Assembly: GCA_934454525.1 (NCBI GenBank) | Contig: CAKSFM010000005.1 | Location: forward strand, 62,001-126,000 | DNA from: an uncultured Clostridia bacterium | GTDB taxonomy: Bacteria > Bacillota > Clostridia > UMGS1883 | Reading direction: 5' to 3' | DNA length: 64,000 nucleotides | In this document: in pieces, positions 26,480 to 35,454 of the stretch | Layout: each line of letters opens with the position of its first letter | Numbering within the stretch: position 1 is the stretch's first letter | The notes under the pieces: model-generated | The model's input: the letters and a program-made list of their open reading frames with translations, nothing else | Told to the model about the DNA's origin: nothing | Databases searched by the model: none | Translations under genes and position numbers: made by a program

Positions 26480-28672
26480 ATGATTACTTTTGACACCGGC
26501 ACACAGATTTTCCATATTACAACGGAAAATACATCATATGTTATGCGCCTTAAGAGCGACTATATTCTCGAACATTTGTATTACGGAAAAAAGCTTGATA
26601 ATATTAAAGGGATCGGCTTCCGCGCCGTAGAAAGCGGCATAGGCTTCTCTTCGCGCAACTATGAAACCGAGAGCATGTTTGACAATCTGTCAACCGATCA
26701 TGTTATGCAGGAATATACATTTTTCGGGAGCGCGGATATTCGCAAACCGTCATTCCATGCAAGGTATGCGGACGGCAGCAGAATCACAAAAATGAAATAC
26801 ACCGGTCATGAGATTTATGACGGAAAGAAGCAGCTTGACGGACTTCCGGCAACATATGACGGAGAAAACGGCGCTGTTCAGACGCTTGAAATCACAATGC
26901 GCGATGAGCTTACCGGTCTTGAGCTGGTTCTGTCATATTCCGCATTCGAAAAGCATGATGCAATAGCGCGCAGCGTCCGTGCAGTGAACCGCGGAAACTC
27001 GCCGATTGATATAAATGCAATTATGAGCATGAATATGGATATGAAGGATGAGGGATTTGAACTTATCCATCTTGTCGGCTCATGGGCAAGAGAACGTCAT
27101 ATTGAAAGAAAACCCCTCATGAGCGGAACGATGAAGCTCGAAAGCCGCCGCGGAAGCAGTTCGCATCATCACAGTCCGTTTTTTGCGCTTGCAAAAAAGG
27201 AAACAACGGAGGAAAGCGGCGAGGTTTACGGTTTCAGTCTGCTTTACAGCGGTAACTTTGAAGCCGGAATCGAAAAGGATACATATAACACAATCCGCGC
27301 ATTTATGGGAATCAATTCATTTGACTTCAACTGGCTGCTTGACAAGGGTGAAAGCTTTACGGCTCCGGAAACAATCATGATTTATTCGTGCCGCGGACTG
27401 ACGGATATGTCACAGAAGTTTCACCGTCTTTACAGGAAAAACCTTGCGCGCGGAAAGTGGCGCGACAAGGAGCGCCCGATCCTTATAAACAATTGGGAAG
27501 CAACATATTTTGATTTTGACGAGGAGAAAATACTCCGTATTGCCGAAAAAGCCAAAAGTGCAGGCATAGAGCTTATGGTTCTGGATGACGGATGGTTCGG
27601 CAAACGCAATAGCGATGATTGTTCGCTCGGTGACTGGACGGAAAACCGTGAAAAGCTGCCGCACGGCATTGACGGACTTGCCGAAAAAATTGAAGCGCTC
27701 GGAATGAAGTTCGGTTTATGGTTTGAACCTGAAATGATTTCACCCGACAGTGACCTTTACAGAGCGCATCCCGACTGGTGCCTGCATGTTGCAAACCGCG
27801 GCAGAAGCGAGCAGCGCAATCAGCTTATCCTTGACCTTTCGCGCGATGATGTGTGCGAATATATAATTTCATTTCTTGCCGATATGCTGAAAAAAGCGAA
27901 AATATCGTATGTTAAATGGGATATGAACAGAAATATGACGGAAGTTGGCTCAGCTCTCCTGCCGCCTGAAAGGCAGGCGGAGGTTTCACACCGCTATATG
28001 CTCGGACTGTACAGAATCCTGGAAACGATAACCTCGGAATTCCCCGATGTGCTTTTTGAGGGATGCAGCGGCGGCGGCGGACGGTTTGACGCCGGAATGA
28101 TGTACTATTTCAGTCAGTATTGGACAAGCGATGATACTGACGCCGCCGAAAGACTTTACATTCAGTACGGTACAAGCATGGTTATGCCAACAGCATTTAT
28201 GGGAGCGCATGTGTCTGCCGTGCCAAACCATCAGACGCAGCGCGTCACTCCGATGAAGCTGCGCGGAGATGTTGCAATATGCGGTCAGTTCGGCTATGAG
28301 CTTGATATTACGAAGATGAACGATGAAGAAATTTCGGAGGTTAAGGAACAGATTGCGTTATACAAATCCGTGCGTGAAATCATTCACAACGGGAATATGT
28401 TCCGCCTTGTTTCACCTTTTGAGAGCAATCGCACGGCATGGGAGTTTGTTTCGGAAGATAAAAAGACAGCGGTTTTGTGTCGCTATGTTATAAGAACCGC
28501 CCCAGAACAAGAGCCGGAAAGAATCAAAATGCGCGGTTTAAACGGAAGCAAAAACTATCGTCTGCGCGGAACTGATTTGGTTTTCAGCGGCGATGTGCTG
28601 ATGAATTACGGTTGGCGCGCCCTGTACGAGAAGGATTTCGACAGCGAAATACTCATCTTTGATATGGAATAA
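26480..28672 (+). CDS. Alpha-galactosidase, GH36 family
   Basis: Cytosolic glycosidase that releases alpha-1,6-galactose from raffinose-type sugars and galactomannan fragments. The 730-residue length is the usual GH36 size. The nucleophile is Asp481 in KWDMNRN and the acid/base is Asp551 in WTSDDTDA; their 70-residue spacing matches the well-studied Geobacillus enzyme (Asp478/Asp548). Other motifs: LDDGWFGKRN, GLWFEPEM and GCSGGGGRFD. There is no signal peptide. It stands alone with its own promoter and no linked transporter. Confidence 0.95.
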   Translation: MITFDTGTQIFHITTENTSYVMRLKSDYILEHLYYGKKLDNIKGIGFRAVESGIGFSSRNYETESMFDNLSTDHVMQEYTFFGSADIRKPSFHARYADGSRITKMKYTGHEIYDGKKQLDGLPATYDGENGAVQTLEITMRDELTGLELVLSYSAFEKHDAIARSVRAVNRGNSPIDINAIMSMNMDMKDEGFELIHLVGSWARERHIERKPLMSGTMKLESRRGSSSHHHSPFFALAKKETTEESGEVYGFSLLYSGNFEAGIEKDTYNTIRAFMGINSFDFNWLLDKGESFTAPETIMIYSCRGLTDMSQKFHRLYRKNLARGKWRDKERPILINNWEATYFDFDEEKILRIAEKAKSAGIELMVLDDGWFGKRNSDDCSLGDWTENREKLPHGIDGLAEKIEALGMKFGLWFEPEMISPDSDLYRAHPDWCLHVANRGRSEQRNQLILDLSRDDVCEYIISFLADMLKKAKISYVKWDMNRNMTEVGSALLPPERQAEVSHRYMLGLYRILETITSEFPDVLFEGCSGGGGRFDAGMMYYFSQYWTSDDTDAAERLYIQYGTSMVMPTAFMGAHVSAVPNHQTQRVTPMKLRGDVAICGQFGYELDITKMNDEEISEVKEQIALYKSVREIIHNGNMFRLVSPFESNRTAWEFVSEDKKTAVLCRYVIRTAPEQEPERIKMRGLNGSKNYRLRGTDLVFSGDVLMNYGWRALYEKDFDSEILIFDME

Positions 28673-28680
28673 ATGTTGTA

Positions 28681-28718
28681 CGGGCATATGTAAAGCTGAT
28701 TAACTTTACATATGCCCG
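28681..28718. repeat. Perfect 15-bp palindrome between alpha-galactosidase and GNAT gene
   Basis: CGGGCATATGTAAAG (28681-28695) and its exact complement CTTTACATATGCCCG (28704-28718) with an eight-base loop. There is no T run after it, so it is not a classic terminator. It may be an mRNA 3'/5' stabilising hairpin or an operator. Confidence 0.65.
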
Positions 28719-28740
28719 ATGTGCGTATGGAGGGCTTAAA

Positions 28741-29526
28741 GTGGATTTTATAAATATAACTGCCGAAAATATTGAAAGTGAGCATCTGTGCTGCATTATA
28801 CGGTCGAAGAAAACACATCCCGGAATCGAAGCAAAGCGCGCGTGGCTCAGGGAAAGGCTGAACGAGGGGCATGTTTTCAGAAAGCTTCCAGTGGGCGGCT
28901 GCGTGTTTATCGAATATGCACCGCTTGAAAAAGCATGGGTGCCAATTATCGGCGAAAATTATTACTACATATACTGCCTTTGGGTGCAGGGAATGCCGCG
29001 CGGTCACGGATATGCAAAGGAACTTATGAGTTACTGCATAGATGATGCAAAAAAACATGGGAAGTCGGGGATTTGTATGCTCGGAGCGGAAAGGCAGAAA
29101 GCATGGCTTTCCGATCAGAGCTTTGCAAAGAAGTTCGGGTTCGAATGTGTTGACACAGCTCCCGGTGGATATGAACTGCTTGCGCTATCCTTTGACGGAA
29201 CTGCTCCGCGCTTTTCCGACAGTGCAAAGAAGCAGGAAATTGACGATAAAATACTGACTGTCTATTATGATTATCAATGTCCGTTTATTTTTCAAAGGAT
29301 TGAAAAACTGCGCGAATACTGCGAAAGCAATAAAATTGAAGCACAGTTTGTCTTGGTGGATTCTCTTGAAAAAGCGAAAGCACTTCCGTGCGTGTTTAAT
29401 AACTGGGCGGTATTTTACGGCGGAAAATTTGTGACCGTCAATCAGATTGACGGTGCAGCAGTTGAAAAAATAATAAAAAATGTGAAAGATAAAAAAGTGA
29501 TACCGGATTATCACGTTATTTATTAA
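28741..29526 (+). CDS. GNAT acetyltransferase with YoaP-like C-terminal domain
   Basis: A 261-residue two-domain protein. Residues 1-140 form a GNAT fold, with the acetyl-CoA loop region MPRGHGYAKELM and a later SFAKKFGFE. Residues 170-261 look like the thioredoxin-like YoaP domain (ILTVYYDYQCPF with a Cys, and KALPCVFNNWAVFYGG). Clostridial relatives are annotated as GNAT/YoaP; the substrate is not known. GTG 28741 follows TGGAGGG. Confidence 0.85.
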   Translation: MDFINITAENIESEHLCCIIRSKKTHPGIEAKRAWLRERLNEGHVFRKLPVGGCVFIEYAPLEKAWVPIIGENYYYIYCLWVQGMPRGHGYAKELMSYCIDDAKKHGKSGICMLGAERQKAWLSDQSFAKKFGFECVDTAPGGYELLALSFDGTAPRFSDSAKKQEIDDKILTVYYDYQCPFIFQRIEKLREYCESNKIEAQFVLVDSLEKAKALPCVFNNWAVFYGGKFVTVNQIDGAAVEKIIKNVKDKKVIPDYHVIY

Positions 29527-29553
29527 AACAAATTCACTTAGGAGGAAAAATTA

Positions 29554-30853
29554 ATGGGCGGAAATTGGGATATTTATTTTGAAGCTGATTATGACAATGG
29601 ACGGCTTTGCCGATACCTCCTACGGTGTTGAAAGTCCGCTGCATAACTGCACGCTTGAAGCGCAGAAATCGTGGTTTACGTTTGATGATGAAATAGTTGC
29701 ACTCGGAAGCGGAATCAATGCAAAGGACGGATTTCCTGTGCTCACCGTGCTTGACAACAGGCAGGCAAAAACATCAAAAGCGCTTGCGGGCGGCGGTGAT
29801 ATGTCGGCATATGAGATTGCCGGCGTGACGGCGAGCGCAGAGCCGCAAAGCGACAATCCGGCAAAGCACGCGATTGACGGATCGCTTGAAACGCGCTGGG
29901 CTGCCGAAGGTAATGTGTATATTGACCTTGACCTCGGAGAGGTGAAGCCTGTGGGATATGCCGGAATTGCGATTTATAAAGGAAATTCAAGAATTCAGAA
30001 TCTTGAAATAAAGCTGTCAAAGGACGGCAAAAGCTGGACAACAGTGTTCTCCGGGCAGAGCAGCGGAACAACGGCAGATATTGAGCTTTACGACCTTAAA
30101 GCTTCGGAGGCAAGATATGTAAGAGTATGCGGAAATGAAACAACAAGCGGCACATGGAATTCATTTCTGGAGATTTGCGTCTACCCTCAGGGTGAAAAGT
30201 CGTCTATCGATTTGGATATGGGCAACTATGTTACCGAGGATAAAATCAGTGTGAACGGCTCCCCCGTAAGCTTTAACCCGGGCGAAACAAAGCAGTTTGA
30301 AAACCCTGAGTGGTTCTATACCGATAATGCCGGAGGGTGGTATTTCCCCGAAAAGCAAACGCTTTCCGTTAAAGCGACAAACAATTCAAGAGTGTTTGTT
30401 GAAAGCTGGCTGGAGCACGGCGTCAGCCCGATAAACAAAGGCTATTCCTATGTTCAGCTTCCCGATTTTTCCGAAGCGGAGACAGAGGCATACGTTAAAA
30501 ACCCCGATGTTGAGATAATATCAAATACAAATAAATTGCAGGCAGTAAGGGAAAAGAAGCTCGGCAAAACGGGCATGGTCTTTTGGGAAAGCGGCAAGTG
30601 CGAGGATATTTCCGTAAGCACCCCGTTAATTGTTCTTAAGGACGAAACGGAAGCCGAGGTCAGCCTTTATATATCCGACCCGACGCAAAAGCTGACAAGC
30701 ACGGAAATAAACATATCGGGAAATAATCTTACCGCAGTTGAATTTCCAAAGGAGGCGGAGCTTGAGAGCACGGCGAACGGTTCGGCAATAAAGCTTTCCG
30801 TCAGCGGAAGCAGAGGAAAAACCTTCTGCATTAAATTTAAAAAATCGAAGTAA
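29554..30853 (+). pseudogene. Remnant of a polysaccharide lyase family 8 (hyaluronate/chondroitin lyase type) gene
   Basis: Frame from about 29579 encodes only the C-terminal half of a PL8 lyase: QKSWFTFDDEIVALGSGI is the family's central beta-sheet signature, and HGVSPINKGYSYVQLPD, then ISNTNKLQAVRE, match the C-terminal barrel. An F5/8-type-C carbohydrate-binding module (ASAEPQSDNPAKHAIDG to about residue 210) is inserted between them. The catalytic alpha-toroid, with Asn/His/Tyr, is missing. A good AGGAGG site leads to ATG 29554, but that frame stops after 25 codons and is offset from the lyase frame. So an internal deletion probably joined the old start to the C-terminal part, and it can hardly be an active lyase. 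Confidence 0.75.
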
Positions 30854-31171
30854 TTCCGAACAAAGGGGCTGTAGCAAAAACGATTTATAGTTATGTACCT
30901 TTATCATTTCCGTGCCGGCTGTCGGAGCAAACGCTCTTATACAATACCCCAATCGGAAATACCGTGACTCAGCCAATAGTTCCTTGAACCTTTTTAACTC
31001 CATCTCATTTACAAAAAAGAGATAAATAATATTGCCTCAAAGCTTAAAATTTGAAATAAATTTTTTATTAAATGGGGCTGTTAAATAAAAATTGCAAAAA
31101 ATCGAGGAAATTTCATCCTCGATTTTTTGTATAAAAAGGCTGAATTCATAACAACGGAGTCAGAGTCAATC
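30854..31171. other. Intergenic region with possible insertion-sequence ends
   Basis: No gene is supported. GGGGCTGTAGCAAAA (near 30864) and GGGGCTGTTAAATAAAA (near 31074) resemble the GGGGCTGT ends of IS1182-like or related elements, and a short minus-strand frame between them could be the tail of a transposase. The match is by memory of such ends only. The bidirectional terminator lies at the right end. Confidence 0.35.
31096..31128 (-). terminator. Bidirectional intrinsic terminator of the envelope operon
   Basis: AAAAAATCGAGGA / TCCTCGATTTTTT with a seven-base loop. The A run and T run are symmetrical, so it can end the minus-strand operon (31172-37572) and anything arriving from the left. 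Confidence 0.88.
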
Positions 31172-31831
31172 TCAAATTAAAATTTCAACAGTCTTTGTTT
31201 TGCTGTACCATTCGACTTTACAGTCCAGACTTTCGGCTATCGCCCTTACCGGAACTAAGGTTCTTCCTGATATAATCACGGCAGGAGAGTCCAAAATAAC
31301 AATGTTATCATTTTTCAGCAGATAGTCTTTTTCAATGGTGATTTTAACTGTTGTGTTTTTTGTAATGCCGATTGCTGACTGCGCTGCGTCATCCCAGTTG
31401 ACCTTTGCCCCGAGAGCTTCAAAAATAACTCTCATCGGAACCATTGTTCTGCCGTTAATAATTATCGGTTCAACATCAAACTCAAGTTTTTTGCCGTTTA
31501 AAATAACCGTTATTCCGTCCGGCTGAGAATATGGAATTTCCGTGCCGGTGTCCCTTTCATCAAATTCTTTGTTATATGATTTGGAGGTTTCATCATATTT
31601 ATCTGAAGTTAAATCCTGTGTGCTATATTCGTCATAATCCTCTTTGTACGATGTTTTGACATCATCGCTCGTTTCTGACGTTGTTTCTTCCGGACTTTCG
31701 GTTTCATCATAGTACTCGTCATAATCGTAACTTATGTTAGCTGAACTTGAAAATTCCTCTTCGTCCGCCGCTGCGGTCAGGGAAAATGCAAGCACAAAAG
31801 CCATCGTTAAAATCAATGATATTTTTTTCAT
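31172..31831 (-). CDS. Exported protein with copper-amine-oxidase-like (stalk) domain
   Basis: A 219-residue protein. MKKISLILTMAFVLAFSLTAAA is a typical signal peptide. Residues 24-100 are a low-complexity linker rich in Asp, Glu, Tyr, Ser and Thr. Residues 108-219 form a CuAO-N/stalk domain: ITVILNGKKLEFDVEP, NGRTMVPMRVIFEALGAKV and GRTLVPVRAIAESLDCKVEW. This domain is not an enzyme; it occurs on clostridial cell-surface proteins. ATG follows GGGAGGAGCAG. It is the last gene of the minus-strand envelope operon. Confidence 0.88.
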   Translation of the reverse strand: MKKISLILTMAFVLAFSLTAAADEEEFSSSANISYDYDEYYDETESPEETTSETSDDVKTSYKEDYDEYSTQDLTSDKYDETSKSYNKEFDERDTGTEIPYSQPDGITVILNGKKLEFDVEPIIINGRTMVPMRVIFEALGAKVNWDDAAQSAIGITKNTTVKITIEKDYLLKNDNIVILDSPAVIISGRTLVPVRAIAESLDCKVEWYSKTKTVEILI

Positions 31832-31851
31832 TTTCAGTCTGCTCCTCCCGA

Positions 31852-34485
31852 TTACTGCAGGTTTATTCTGTTGCCGGCTGCATACCCGCGAACTCCGTTG
31901 TATTCAACATAATACCAACCGTTGCTCGCTTTGTCGGGATATACAGTGCAGCGAACGCCGTGATTCATGCTCCCGACAATCTGATAACCGGTAGACGGAC
32001 CGGTTCTGATGCTCAAATTATCCCAATCTGAAGGGATGTTTACAATCCCGATTCTTGTGTTTTGCGCTTGAGTGTTTGAAACTGAAGAACTCAGATTAAT
32101 CTGCCGTCCGGAAGCATATCCCCAAATTCCGTTATAATTTACATAGTACCAGCCGTTGCTCGTTTTGTTTGGGTATACAGTGCATCTTACGCCATTGTTC
32201 ATACTGCCGACTACCTGATAGTTTGTGGATGGTCCGGTTCTGATACTGAGATTATCCCAGTTTGACGGAATGTTTACAACACCGGTAACGCCATCGCCGT
32301 TGGGAGAATTATCGACATACGCTTCATTAGCCTTAACCGTAAAGCCCTTTGCAGCTTCCGCAGTTCTGCCCGACGCGTCAACCGCAACAACTTTCATCGT
32401 GTAATTTCCGGCAGACAGATTGTTGAATACAAGATCTTCATTAAGATTTGCATACCGGATATCCATATATGTAGAATTTGGCGTGTCCTTTGATGATAAA
32501 ACGGTTTGTCCGTTTGAATTTGTCACATATCCTCTGACTGATGAAATATTGTAATTTGATGTAACAGAACCTCTGAGTCCGAAGCTGCTTCCTAGCTTTA
32601 ATGTAACAGGATATCTTTCAAGATTAATTGACAGCGATGAACTGTTGCCTTTTTGCTGTGACATAACGCTGAATTCTTTTGAAACCTCAACTGTTCTGCC
32701 GGAGCTGTCCGCTGCCGCAATTCTTAAGATGTAATTTCCGGCGGATAAATTGTTAAAAACAAGATCATTGTTAAGATTTGCGTATTTAATGTTTAATGAG
32801 CGAGAATACGGACTGTCTTTTGAGGATAATACGGTCTGTCCGTTAGAATTTATTACATATCCTCTTACAACGGAAATATCATAATTTGAGCTTACAGAAC
32901 CTCTTAATCCGAAGCTGCTGCCCTCGTTTAATGTCACGGGGTATCGATCCAGGTTAATTGACAGAGTGGATTCGGCTCTTGCAGCTTCACCGATAACGGT
33001 AAAATTCTTGGAAACCCAAACAGAATTGCCGGATGCATCGATTGCCTGAACCTCCAGTGTGTAGTCACCGGTGTTTAATCTGTCAAATATTAAATTATTG
33101 TTTAAGTGTTGATATCTGACATCAACGGATTTTACATTCGGTGTGTCTTCGCTTGATTGAACTGAATTGCCGTTCTGTTTAATATATCCGTATATTTTCC
33201 TGATTTTATAATTGGATGATATTGTTCCTCTTAATCCGAAATTATTCCCCTGAGTATGCCGAACAGGGTAACTTGTAAGATTAATTTTTAATGTGGATTC
33301 AGCGTTGTTTTGCTGTGAGGATGATTTCACTGCCCCGCAATAACACTGACCGTTGTTGAAATTGTAGTTGTGTGTATGTGTCTTTGACACCGTAGTCCCG
33401 GAATCATATTTTATAGATTCCTGTTCAGATACAATACCATAATTGTCTGTCAGTGTTGATTTATAGATATATGCTATGTAACATACCTTTTTAGCATCAT
33501 CAGGATAATCAATAGCGTACCATTCATTGCCATAAGCATTTTTTACTGTACCGACGACAGCAAATTTATCTACAGGTTTCTTAGCTGTCGTTTTTACAGC
33601 ATCTTCGTAAGGTGCATTATACACATTTATTTTATAATTGGATTTTTGCAGATAAGCGGTTTGATTGGTTATACGATTAAATGTACTTTGCCAGTCATAT
33701 GCTTTGTGACATTCTTTGCAGGCTCCTAAAACTTTTGTGTTGCCGTTTTTATATGTTTCGAACTTTGTGCAGGTATGAACAGGAGCTGCAGGACTGACAG
33801 AGTTGACCGTGGCTTTGATTACATAGTCTCCGTTTATTCTTTCACTGTTAGAAACAATCCAATTCCAATAACAACTTTTTTCAGAGCCATTTGTATTTTC
33901 CCATTCCGAAAGAAATCTCACATTTTTTAATTCAGTTCGGTTATTTATATAATAATCAAGAGTATATCCTCTGTCCTGGTAATTTTGGCAGCCGTCTTTC
34001 ACAATATCAAAATGCAAATGTTTGCCATAGTCATTATTGCTCCCGGTTTTCCCCGACCCTCCGGAAATACCTAAAACAGTGTCAGTTGTAACAGTATCTC
34101 CGACTTTAACTTTTATTGAATGTGGTCTTAAATGCAGATATCTTGAATAATATATTTTTCCGTTAACATTATGCTTCAGTTCTACCATATAACCTGCTCT
34201 TTCGACATGTGCAGCCTGTTGAACAATACCATCATACACAGGATAAACTTCAACCCCGTTAACGGATACATCTATACCGTTATGTTCTCCGTCAGGATGC
34301 TCTATAGGTTTAAGTGTTCTATAATAATCAACACCTGTAATATAATATGGTCCTCCTGTTCTCAAAGGCCACTGAGGCTTCAAATCCTCAACAGCAAACT
34401 CTCTGGAATTGTCTGCAAAAGTACAAATACAAGCATTTGACAAAATAATACAAGCTGCTAAAATTATATATATAAATCTTTTCAT
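31852..34485 (-). CDS. Exported M23 peptidase with three repeat domains and two SH3 domains
   Basis: An 877-residue exported protein. It has a signal peptide (1-24), then an M23 peptidase domain with zinc ligands His68 and Asp72 (GEHNGIDV) and the HLH motif (His158). This lysostaphin-type endopeptidase cuts peptide cross-links. A Cys-rich patch follows (CTKF, CKECHKAYDW and CYCG). Three tandem repeats of about 105 residues begin ESTLKIN, ESTLSIN and SSLSIN, each with FGLRG and (V/Y)GY(I/V). Two SH3_3 repeats end the protein (WDNLSIRTGPSTNYQVVGSM and a copy), probably binding the wall. I start at ATG 34485, after GGAGG. The preceding lipoprotein and SLH genes suggest a wall-remodelling operon. 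Confidence 0.92.
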   Translation of the reverse strand: MKRFIYIILAACIILSNACICTFADNSREFAVEDLKPQWPLRTGGPYYITGVDYYRTLKPIEHPDGEHNGIDVSVNGVEVYPVYDGIVQQAAHVERAGYMVELKHNVNGKIYYSRYLHLRPHSIKVKVGDTVTTDTVLGISGGSGKTGSNNDYGKHLHFDIVKDGCQNYQDRGYTLDYYINNRTELKNVRFLSEWENTNGSEKSCYWNWIVSNSERINGDYVIKATVNSVSPAAPVHTCTKFETYKNGNTKVLGACKECHKAYDWQSTFNRITNQTAYLQKSNYKINVYNAPYEDAVKTTAKKPVDKFAVVGTVKNAYGNEWYAIDYPDDAKKVCYIAYIYKSTLTDNYGIVSEQESIKYDSGTTVSKTHTHNYNFNNGQCYCGAVKSSSQQNNAESTLKINLTSYPVRHTQGNNFGLRGTISSNYKIRKIYGYIKQNGNSVQSSEDTPNVKSVDVRYQHLNNNLIFDRLNTGDYTLEVQAIDASGNSVWVSKNFTVIGEAARAESTLSINLDRYPVTLNEGSSFGLRGSVSSNYDISVVRGYVINSNGQTVLSSKDSPYSRSLNIKYANLNNDLVFNNLSAGNYILRIAAADSSGRTVEVSKEFSVMSQQKGNSSSLSINLERYPVTLKLGSSFGLRGSVTSNYNISSVRGYVTNSNGQTVLSSKDTPNSTYMDIRYANLNEDLVFNNLSAGNYTMKVVAVDASGRTAEAAKGFTVKANEAYVDNSPNGDGVTGVVNIPSNWDNLSIRTGPSTNYQVVGSMNNGVRCTVYPNKTSNGWYYVNYNGIWGYASGRQINLSSSVSNTQAQNTRIGIVNIPSDWDNLSIRTGPSTGYQIVGSMNHGVRCTVYPDKASNGWYYVEYNGVRGYAAGNRINLQ

Positions 34486-34501
34486 ATAAAACCTCCGCTT
34501 T

Positions 34502-35374
34502 CTATTGTAATATGCTCTCATCAGCCTGGTTTGTAAAATTTATTATCAAACCCTTTTCAATATAGGGATGTGATGAATCTGTCACAGTCAAAACAATGCT
34601 TCCATCGTTTACGGCAATAGTTCCGGATAACGCTGCATTATCAAAATCTCCGGAAATGTTACTAAAAGATATTGAACCGTCATAATTTATATTTCCGTGC
34701 TTACTCATAAAGCTGTCGATTCTATACTCTGACAGACTGAAAACCACACTTTCATCGTTCACGCTTTCAATAATTAGTTCATACTCAGGGATTTCTGTGT
34801 TTGAGTCAAAATGTTGCCATACTTTTTTAGAATTTTTCAAGCGGGTTACGGTTTCTTCCGCCGGCGTTGAATTGGGTTGTTTGTCCTCCGCTTTCGATTC
34901 ATAATAGCTCGGCACTGTTCTGTATCCGACCTTTCCAAGCGAAGATGAGGTTCGCTCATAGGAATCTGCATATATTGTTTCGATTACAAGTCTTTCTTCA
35001 CCGGAATGATCCGTTTTAAACGTATATCTATCTCTGTATTCATTTAACGTACCATATTTATCTGTTACAGCAACATCATCACTTATAAAAGTTATTTTTG
35101 TCAGTTGGTCGCAATACAGCGTTTCTGCTTCGTTTATTCCTTTCTTTGTTATATCCATCCCATCTACGCCGCTTTGCAGCTCGGAAAATTCTACATACCA
35201 TAATCCCATATGCGAATCAATATTAAACTCTTTTGGTTCGTCATTATTACCGGAATGGGATATCACACTTGGTTTCGAATTGTTATTTGATATGTTTTCG
35301 TCCATATCCGCCTTATTGCAGCCCGGTGAAAAAATAATTAACAAAGATAAAATAAATAAACATAAATTTTTCAT
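34502..35374 (-). CDS. Lipoprotein, function unknown
   Basis: A 290-residue lipoprotein: MKNLCLFILSLLIIFSPGC ends in a lipobox with Cys19 as the lipid anchor. The mature part starts with a linker (NNNSKPSVISHSGNNDEPKE). It then has two beta-rich stretches, HMGLWYVEFSELQ (about 53) and WQHFDSNTEIPEYELIIES (about 188), with no catalytic motif I recognise. AAAGGAGGG precedes the ATG. Only 16 bases separate it from the M23 gene, so they are co-transcribed. Confidence 0.85.
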   Translation of the reverse strand: MKNLCLFILSLLIIFSPGCNKADMDENISNNNSKPSVISHSGNNDEPKEFNIDSHMGLWYVEFSELQSGVDGMDITKKGINEAETLYCDQLTKITFISDDVAVTDKYGTLNEYRDRYTFKTDHSGEERLVIETIYADSYERTSSSLGKVGYRTVPSYYESKAEDKQPNSTPAEETVTRLKNSKKVWQHFDSNTEIPEYELIIESVNDESVVFSLSEYRIDSFMSKHGNINYDGSISFSNISGDFDNAALSGTIAVNDGSIVLTVTDSSHPYIEKGLIINFTNQADESILQ

Positions 35375-35454
35375 AAAACCCTCCTTTCAGTATCCTGCGT
35401 TACCGCAAAGTGATCCTGTTTCCTGCGGCACATCTGCCTAAGCATCTCCCAATC

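Noticed and set aside
26401..26480. Catabolite repression (cre) site before alpha-galactosidase
   Set aside because: No good match to the cre consensus around the promoter.
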